This document shows, piece after piece, positions 42,599 through 47,569 of a DNA stretch of 47,569 nucleotides; the stretch's first letter is position 1, and every line of letters begins with the position of its first letter. The DNA is taken from the NCBI RefSeq assembly GCF_006874425.1, contig NZ_VIJZ01000020.1, forward strand, positions 1-47,569, written 5' to 3'. Source of the stretch: Paenibacillus ottowii. GTDB taxonomy: Bacteria > Bacillota > Bacilli > Paenibacillales > Paenibacillaceae. Position numbers and translations under genes: made by a program. The notes beneath the pieces were generated by a model. The model had not been told where the DNA came from and did no database searches. It saw nothing but the letters and a program-made list of their open reading frames with translations.

Positions 42599-44856
42599 TT
42601 GGCTTGCTTCATCTTTCGATAAGCCCCTGGTGTAACCTGTTCTTTTTTCCGAAAAGAGCGGATGAAGTTTTGCGAATTATGATATTGCAGTCGCTCGGCG
42701 ATTTCTTTAATCGTCATATCTGTCTCAACGAGCCACTTTTTGCTCATTTGCAGGCGATAGCCCATCAAATATTCACTGAACGTCGTTCCGTATTCTTTTT
42801 TGAAAATGCTGCTTAAATAATTCGGATTGTAATGTAGTCGATCTCCAATGAGTTCCAATGATAATTCCTGGTCATATTCAGCACGGATAATCGCGGCTAT
42901 TTTCTCAGAGAGACAACGGAATTGCTGATTTGTCTTCTCCTTCATGTTTTTTACCATGGGGAGAATAACCTGCTCTAATAGCATACGTTCTATCTCCTCC
43001 GGGTTACGAATGTCCAGCAAACGGTGATACAGGGCATGATTGTCTTGCGTTAGCAGCACTTCAATCCCTAATAGCTGCTCTAGTTGGATAAGATTATTTA
43101 CAAACCGTACCAACAATACTTCAAAGTTCATGGAATGATTGTTCTTTGTCATCATTTCCGCCAATAAAGAGTGTACGGTATGATGTACCTGCTCTTCATC
43201 CCCTATGCGGATGGCATCAAACAGATTTGACTCCAATTCTGCAGGATAGTGAAGCAGCACCGGCCCTGAAATGACCATGGAAATATCTTCATAAAAAATA
43301 ATCGACTCTTTACCCAGATTCAAACGGTGATGCAATGCTTGCTTGCTCATCTCACAAGCTTCTTTACTGTCTAACAAGTTATCATACGCTGTGCTTATAC
43401 CGATGCTGATAGATACATTTAGATACTCTTTTACATTCTGAATCAAAAGGGACGCATGATCCAGCACTTGCTTTCTCATTTCCTGTGCACTCTTATTTGC
43501 CAGTATTAATATGGTAGCCTGGGTGTTGTCGTTCAAAATAATGGGAAGCATACGCTGTTGCTCTGGAATCGTTTCTTCTACGATCTTGTTAATGGCCAGC
43601 AGTAAAACATCTTTATCCGAAGGTTCCCGATCCCCCAGATTATCCAGTTGAACCAACAAGGTAATATACATTTGATTCTCGATCTGCGGGTAGCCCAGAC
43701 GTGGCATTTTTCGTGCCAATTCCTCTGCGGAAATACGTTTGCGAAACAGGTTGAGAATCAATTGTGTTTCCAACTGTGGCATTTCGGACTGTATGAGACT
43801 TTCCAAGCTTTCCTTCTCGGTTACAATGTTGTCGATGGAATTAATAATCCACTCAATTTCATTTTTGGAAGGTTCATTTTTGAAAGTCAAATTAGGATTT
43901 TTGGGCAAGCTGCGTTTTATTTGCTGAAATGGCTTGGTAAAGTAGATGGCAATGATGTAGGCTACGACCACCATTAAAAGCGTTAAAACAACGCCCATCA
44001 TGATAATCCCAAATTTGGTCGTTTGAAACGCGTTTGCAATCTCTTTTTTGTCTAATACCGTTAAGTAAGTCCAATTGTTGTAAGCAGATTTGGCATAAAT
44101 GATTTGTCGTGCAGGCTGATGCTCCGTTTTCTCCAATGTGAGCATGCCTGTGTTGTCTGATTTAGCCGTCACTTCCGAAATGTGCTGAAGCTGCTGAGCC
44201 GACAATAAGGAAGTAGCAGGCTCCGTTTCGTACATCAAGTTGCCTTGGTTATTCAAAATAAACACAGGCATATGGTCCTCTGTTTGAATGGTACGACTTA
44301 ACGTCTGCGACGAAATATCAGACAGCGCAATCGCCTGCTTCTTTTTGGAAAACACAGGTAAGGTATTCACAAAGCGGATTCCTTTATCTGTTTTGATCCA
44401 GAAGAGTCCCTTCTCTTGGTGATCGATATAGGTACTGATCAGCTTTTCTCGTTCCGTTGTCGTCAAATAAGACAGGCTTCCATTGGAGATTCTCCAATTC
44501 TGATTTAGACTGATCAGTGAATACTCAGTTCCTTCCAATCCCATCGTAGCAATATAATTGAGCTGGGTATTTACATTCCGATACGCTACAAAATCTTTTT
44601 CTGTAATGGGATTTTTGACAACTTCACTAAAGGAACTGGTCGTGCTATACGTATTAAAAGCGTATTCAATCGTTTGGATTTTCTGTTCCAGGCTATTTCT
44701 GATCTGTGCCATGTAGCTTTGCTTGGTATTGGAAACTCTCTCCACAACGGAGCTAATTGTTGTAAAATAAATGTAGCTGCCGAAGCTGGCCACCAATCCT
44801 ATTCCCAAAACCAGAATCGTAATAAAAATAGTGTAGAACATTCTTCCTTTTTTCAT
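42595..44856 (-). CDS. Membrane-bound AraC-family regulator (YtdP-like)
   Basis: 753 residues from the ATG at 44856 (GGGGGAG 4 nt upstream; the frame is open 25 codons more). Two membrane helices (FYTIFITILVLGIGLVASFG and GVVLTLLMVVVAYIIAIYF) enclose an extracellular sensor of about 250 residues; a middle cytoplasmic part precedes a C-terminal AraC/XylS DNA-binding domain (about 655-750; ELIGDRLHYNPNYLSSIFKK and IKEIAERLQYHNSQNFIRSF). It probably senses cell-wall saccharides or the loaded binding protein outside and activates the locus. B. subtilis YtdP has the same plan and neighbourhood type. Convergent, with stops overlapping the permease gene. Confidence 0.93.
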   Translation of the reverse strand: MKKGRMFYTIFITILVLGIGLVASFGSYIYFTTISSVVERVSNTKQSYMAQIRNSLEQKIQTIEYAFNTYSTTSSFSEVVKNPITEKDFVAYRNVNTQLNYIATMGLEGTEYSLISLNQNWRISNGSLSYLTTTEREKLISTYIDHQEKGLFWIKTDKGIRFVNTLPVFSKKKQAIALSDISSQTLSRTIQTEDHMPVFILNNQGNLMYETEPATSLLSAQQLQHISEVTAKSDNTGMLTLEKTEHQPARQIIYAKSAYNNWTYLTVLDKKEIANAFQTTKFGIIMMGVVLTLLMVVVAYIIAIYFTKPFQQIKRSLPKNPNLTFKNEPSKNEIEWIINSIDNIVTEKESLESLIQSEMPQLETQLILNLFRKRISAEELARKMPRLGYPQIENQMYITLLVQLDNLGDREPSDKDVLLLAINKIVEETIPEQQRMLPIILNDNTQATILILANKSAQEMRKQVLDHASLLIQNVKEYLNVSISIGISTAYDNLLDSKEACEMSKQALHHRLNLGKESIIFYEDISMVISGPVLLHYPAELESNLFDAIRIGDEEQVHHTVHSLLAEMMTKNNHSMNFEVLLVRFVNNLIQLEQLLGIEVLLTQDNHALYHRLLDIRNPEEIERMLLEQVILPMVKNMKEKTNQQFRCLSEKIAAIIRAEYDQELSLELIGDRLHYNPNYLSSIFKKEYGTTFSEYLMGYRLQMSKKWLVETDMTIKEIAERLQYHNSQNFIRSFRKKEQVTPGAYRKMKQAN

Positions 44857-44891
44857 TGCGCTCCCCCTTTGGTTCTTGGTATTACACCAAA

Positions 44892-44905
44892 TTATAGCGC
44901 TTTCA
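44892..44905. promoter_or_regulatory. cre-like site upstream of the membrane regulator
   Basis: Complement TGAAAGCGCTATAA matches TGWAANCGNTNWCA at 13 of 14 positions, 36 bp before the regulator start. It would put the regulator under carbon control too. Confidence 0.6.
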
Positions 44906-45021
44906 TTTCGAGGTTTAAATCTTTTTTTCACGTGTGCATTGTTTTTTACATCCGTATCATTCCAATTTATGTTGATTTTATTTGGTTTAACGGCAGTTAA
45001 AAAGAAATTGGGAGGTCTCTT

Positions 45022-46518
45022 ATGTTACATGTCGTTAGTACTCAGGAACAGATCGTAAAAGAAGAATTTCCGCTAGATACTTCCTTCCTCACCCTCTATC
45101 CCGTAGCGGTACATGAAGCCCGTCCTTTTGTTTTGGTGTTACCTGGCGGTGGCTACGAGCATTTGGCCTCACATGAAGGAGAGCCGATCGCCCAGTGGTT
45201 AAATGATTTAGGTATTCACGCGGGTGTGCTGGAGTATCAGGTCGGCAATTTCGAGGTTACCTCCTTGCTGGAGGATGTTGAACATGCCCTACAGTGGATT
45301 CGCCAAACACCGCATGACTGGCTAGTGATCCCTGATCAAGTGGGTCTCATCGGTTTTTCAGCAGGCGGTCACTTAGCCTCCATTGTGTCCACGATTGGAG
45401 CAGAAAAACCAAATCTTCTGATGTTGGGGTACCCTGTAATATCATTTCATGAGCCTTATACGCATATTGGAAGCCGTACGCATTTTTTAGGCGAACAGCC
45501 GACCTCGGAGCAGCTTCAAGCCTTTTCATCCGATCGGCAAGTGACTGCACAGACACCCCCAACTTTTATGTGGACTACGGCCAATGATGGCGCTGTACCG
45601 GTAGAAAATAGCCTGTTGTTCGCTTTCTCATTGTCTAGGGAGCATATTCCGTTTGAACTGCATGTATTTGAAGAAGGGCGGCACGGATTGGGACTGTCTG
45701 AAGACAACCATGAATGCCGACAATGGCTCGACCTGGCGGAAAAATGGCTTCAAAAACATGGATATGCGCAGGCAAGACAGCAGATGACAACCCGACTGTT
45801 TATCGCAGGAGACTCTACTGCAGCCCAAAAAGGGGCAGCCGAAAAACCGATGACAGGCTGGGGCGAACATTTGCAAGCTTATTTTGGCCCAACTGTGCAT
45901 GTGGACAATCGTGCCGTCAACGGACGAAGCACCAAATCCTTTATAGCAGAAGGGCGATTAGCCGATATTGAAAAAGATATTCAAGCTGGTGATTATCTGT
46001 TTATTCAATTTGGACACAACGATGAGAAAAAAGAAGACCCCGCGCGCTACACCGATCCTGATGGAGAGTACCGTCTAAACTTAATTCAATTCATTCAGTC
46101 CGCTCGGGAACGTGGCGGAATCCCAGTACTGTTGACCTCGGTCAGCCGCCGCCGCTTTACCGCAGACGGTGAACCTGATCCGCTGGCCGTGGGAGCCTAT
46201 CCCGCTGCCATGAGACAAGTTGCCAAGGAAACTCAGACGCCGTTGCTCGATATTTTCAAAGCATCACAGCAGCTTTATCGTTCCATGGGTGAAAAAGAGT
46301 CTCAGCTTCTATTTATGCATTTGCCTGAAAAAACGCATCCTAATTACCCGGCTGGTATAGCAGATAATACTCATTTTTCGGACGAAGGAGCAAGGAAAAT
46401 CGCCCAGTTGGTAGCTGAAGCGATTCGTCAAAGTACGGAGCTGTCTGCATTAAAACCACGTATGATCGAAAGAAATCTAGATCGCAGTGAGACGCTTGCG
46501 CACCAACTTGTCAACTAA
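45022..46518 (+). CDS. Two-domain esterase: alpha/beta hydrolase fused to SGNH rhamnogalacturonan acetylesterase
   Basis: 498 residues. Residues 1-255 form an acetyl-esterase-type alpha/beta hydrolase (oxyanion HPGGGY-type LPGGGYEHLA; nucleophile in GFSAGGHLA; GRHGLGLS with the catalytic His). Residues about 260-480 form a CE12-type SGNH domain (FIAGDSTAAQKG block I, NRAVNGRSTKSF block II, FIQFGHND block III, ADNTHFSDEGA block V). No signal peptide. Both halves should remove acetyl groups from pectin-derived saccharides. GGGAGG lies 6 nt before the ATG. Divergent from the regulator, then a terminator. Confidence 0.93.
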   Translation: MLHVVSTQEQIVKEEFPLDTSFLTLYPVAVHEARPFVLVLPGGGYEHLASHEGEPIAQWLNDLGIHAGVLEYQVGNFEVTSLLEDVEHALQWIRQTPHDWLVIPDQVGLIGFSAGGHLASIVSTIGAEKPNLLMLGYPVISFHEPYTHIGSRTHFLGEQPTSEQLQAFSSDRQVTAQTPPTFMWTTANDGAVPVENSLLFAFSLSREHIPFELHVFEEGRHGLGLSEDNHECRQWLDLAEKWLQKHGYAQARQQMTTRLFIAGDSTAAQKGAAEKPMTGWGEHLQAYFGPTVHVDNRAVNGRSTKSFIAEGRLADIEKDIQAGDYLFIQFGHNDEKKEDPARYTDPDGEYRLNLIQFIQSARERGGIPVLLTSVSRRRFTADGEPDPLAVGAYPAAMRQVAKETQTPLLDIFKASQQLYRSMGEKESQLLFMHLPEKTHPNYPAGIADNTHFSDEGARKIAQLVAEAIRQSTELSALKPRMIERNLDRSETLAHQLVN

Positions 46519-46544
46519 TATCAAGTGCCAGGTATGTTAATACG

Positions 46545-46586
46545 AAAACGGACCTCGAGCGTATCACGCTGATGTCCGTTTTTATT
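46545..46586 (+). terminator. Terminator of the fused esterase gene
   Basis: AAAACGGAC pairs with GTCCGTTTT; an inner GAGCGTATCACGCT hairpin closes the loop; TTATTCTTTT follows. Confidence 0.88.
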
Positions 46587-46808
46587 CTTTTATAGACAAA
46601 TTTGGTTCAGATATAGAGAATAGCCCAAGAAAATTAAGTATATTAAAATGAATTTCTTCAATTGTCATATTTTAATTCTTTTATATCTTATAGTACTTTA
46701 GAATCATTTTAATGTATTATTTTGACAACATTTGTCGAATGAAGTGAAATCAATAATTTTACATGGTATATTTTAGGAGCTCATATCATACATAAGGAGG
46801 ATTTTTTA

Positions 46809-47141
46809 ATGAATACTAAGAAAATATTATTATCAACAGCTATGTCTTTGGGACTCCTTGGAAGTATTATCGTTCCTAGTGCGTCCGCATCAGTAGGCCC
46901 TTCTCCAGTAATTACACCTATTGTAGAAGTTAATGGAGTATACTACAGAACGGCTACGTTGCCACGTAATTATTCCTATGCGCTGTCAAATTACCCAGGG
47001 GATACTTATAAAGTGGCGAGCGGAAATGTCACCGTTTCCGCTTCCGGCGTGGTAACTACCACCACTGCAACGAATGCAAGAGTTGAGATTTACGCTGGTA
47101 ATGGTAAATTGAGAATGGTGTATACCGTTAAGGTAAACTAG
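46809..47141 (+). CDS. Small secreted Ig-like protein, 110 residues
   Basis: Signal peptide (KKILLSTAMSLGLLGSIIVPSASA, cleavage near ASA-S) and an all-beta Big-type domain of about 80 residues (VEVNGVYYRTATL..., SGNVTVSASGVVTTTTATNARVEIYAG, ending YTVKVN). The GVVTTTT...V pattern is that of bacterial Ig-like Big_2 repeats, here in a single copy. AAGGAGG lies 9 nt before the ATG. No partner gene; the IS element follows 34 bp after the stop. Role unknown. Confidence 0.8.
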   Translation: MNTKKILLSTAMSLGLLGSIIVPSASASVGPSPVITPIVEVNGVYYRTATLPRNYSYALSNYPGDTYKVASGNVTVSASGVVTTTTATNARVEIYAGNGKLRMVYTVKVN

Positions 47142-47181
47142 GAAAAAGCGGTAAAGAGAGCACTTGCCCGTCTATGAAGTG

Positions 47182-47242
47182 CACCCCTTAGAATAGACAT
47201 TGGAAAAACCCCCGGGTTTAGCCGATGAAATTCTAGGGGGTG
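47182..47242 (+). repeat. Inverted repeat at the IS left end covering the orfA ribosome site
   Basis: CACCCCTTAGAAT (47182-47194) pairs with ATTCTAGGGGGTG (47230-47242), one mismatch in 13. The right arm contains the AGGGGG ribosome site of orfA. An inner AAACCC/GGGTTT stem lies between. Confidence 0.8.
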
Positions 47243-47249
47243 TATTTTT

Positions 47250-47567
47250 ATGGGACAAAAGTTTAAGACCTATTCAATTGCGCTGAAAAAAGAGGCGATT
47301 CGCCTTCACGTCGAAGAGAAATGGACATATCGCCGAATCACGGAGCACTTGGAGATTCAGGATGCAGATCGTGTGAAAAAGTGGATGAGGAAATATAGAG
47401 AGCAGGGAGAGTATGGACTACTAGATGGACGGGGACGTCGGAAGCAATATGTGAGTCAGGATCGGTATGTGCAAAACCTGAAACGGGAGAATGAGTTGCT
47501 AAAAAAGTGCTTAGTAGCCTGGAAGGAGGAAGCAAACAAGAGAGATATCAGATCATGGAAAAGGTAG
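47250..47567 (+). CDS. IS3-family transposase OrfA
   Basis: 105 residues. An N-terminal helix-turn-helix (KEAIRLHVEEKWTYRRITEHL) and a C-terminal leucine-zipper-like helix (YVQNLKRENELLKKCLVAWKEE), as in OrfA of the IS3 family. It should bind the IS ends and, when fused to OrfB by frameshifting, form the transposase. AGGGGG lies 9-10 nt before the ATG. The stop is 2 bp from the window edge. Confidence 0.9.
   Translation: MGQKFKTYSIALKKEAIRLHVEEKWTYRRITEHLEIQDADRVKKWMRKYREQGEYGLLDGRGRRKQYVSQDRYVQNLKRENELLKKCLVAWKEEANKRDIRSWKR
47501..47507 (+). other. Programmed -1 frameshift heptamer
   Basis: A-AAA-AAG in the orfA frame (codons CTA AAA AAG), the canonical -1 slippery site of IS3 elements. 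After a -1 shift the frame stays open (VLSSLEGGSKQERYQIMEKVA by reading, in two parts VLSSLEGGSK and QERYQIMEKVA) to the edge. Confidence 0.85.
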
Positions 47568-47569
47568 CC

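Larger units (their letters stand above)
47175..47569 (+). mobile_element. IS3-family insertion sequence, left part (truncated by window edge)
   Basis: Left end placed at TGAAGTGCACCCC (47175), since IS3-family elements usually begin with TG and a terminal repeat; the right end and target duplication are outside the window. Contains orfA, a frameshift heptamer and the beginning of the orfB frame, which stays open to the edge. Confidence 0.75.

Noticed and set aside
1..47569. CRISPR arrays or rRNA genes
   Set aside because: No regularly spaced direct repeats and no rRNA-like stretches were seen on reading through.

Overview
The window looks like chromosomal DNA of a Gram-positive, spore-forming soil or plant bacterium, most likely Paenibacillus (P. 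polymyxa group). This is inferred from strong AGGAGG ribosome sites with frequent TTG/GTG starts, a SleB-type cortex hydrolase, tiny YjcZ-like sporulation peptides, CcpA-type cre sites, MsmX-dependent-type sugar transporters and an abundance of plant-polysaccharide enzymes. No database search was run; every family call rests on motifs and remembered family features.

Region 1 (1-14.6 kb, all on the minus strand) is the upstream half of a hybrid trans-AT PKS/NRPS cluster. In transcription order it holds a metallo-beta-lactamase-fold hydrolase (PksB/BaeB-like), a LoaP-type NusG paralogue, an Sfp-type phosphopantetheinyl transferase, a complete beta-branching (HMG) cassette (ACP, Cys-to-Ser decarboxylating KS, HMG synthase, ECH1, ECH2), and the start of a giant synthase (fatty acyl-AMP ligase, carrier, C, A, carrier, KS, start of a KR). 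The synthase runs off the left edge. loaP has a perfect consensus sigma-A promoter next to a palindrome. Two intrinsic terminators lie inside the operon (12949-12985 and 7688-7738), which fits an operon whose expression depends on LoaP antitermination.

Region 2 (14.6-33.4 kb) is mostly ordinary chromosome: cysK, a GH26 mannanase, glycerol dehydrogenase, a GNAT acetyltransferase, a SleB-type hydrolase, a cupin, a GH25 lysozyme with copper-amine-oxidase and AMIN domains, a UPF0324 exporter divergent from a LysR regulator, and many very small membrane or spore proteins, several too short for normal ORF calling. It also holds a tRNA-Leu(UAA), a decayed tyrosine recombinase beside it, and a VOC-family pseudogene with a nonsense codon. 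One operon stands out: a small STAS-like protein plus a KAS III-like enzyme that keeps its Cys but lacks the His and Asn of the catalytic triad, preceded by a sigma-D-like promoter.

Region 3 (33.4-46.5 kb) is a pectin and plant-cell-wall utilisation locus. A seven-gene minus-strand operon encodes an ABC permease, a DUF624 membrane protein, a solute-binding lipoprotein, a GH28 polygalacturonase, an alpha/beta hydrolase, a CE8 pectinesterase and a GH43 beta-xylosidase. The partner permease is transcribed divergently, a membrane AraC-type regulator (YtdP-like) converges on it, and a two-domain esterase lies beyond. Three cre-like boxes sit in the 0.27-kb divergent promoter and a fourth precedes the regulator. 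The carbohydrate enzymes lack signal peptides, so oligosaccharides are probably imported and then degraded in the cytoplasm.

Region 4 (46.5-47.6 kb) holds a small secreted Ig-like protein and the left end of an IS3-family element. That end has an A-AAA-AAG frameshift heptamer and a hairpin that can mask the transposase ribosome-binding site.
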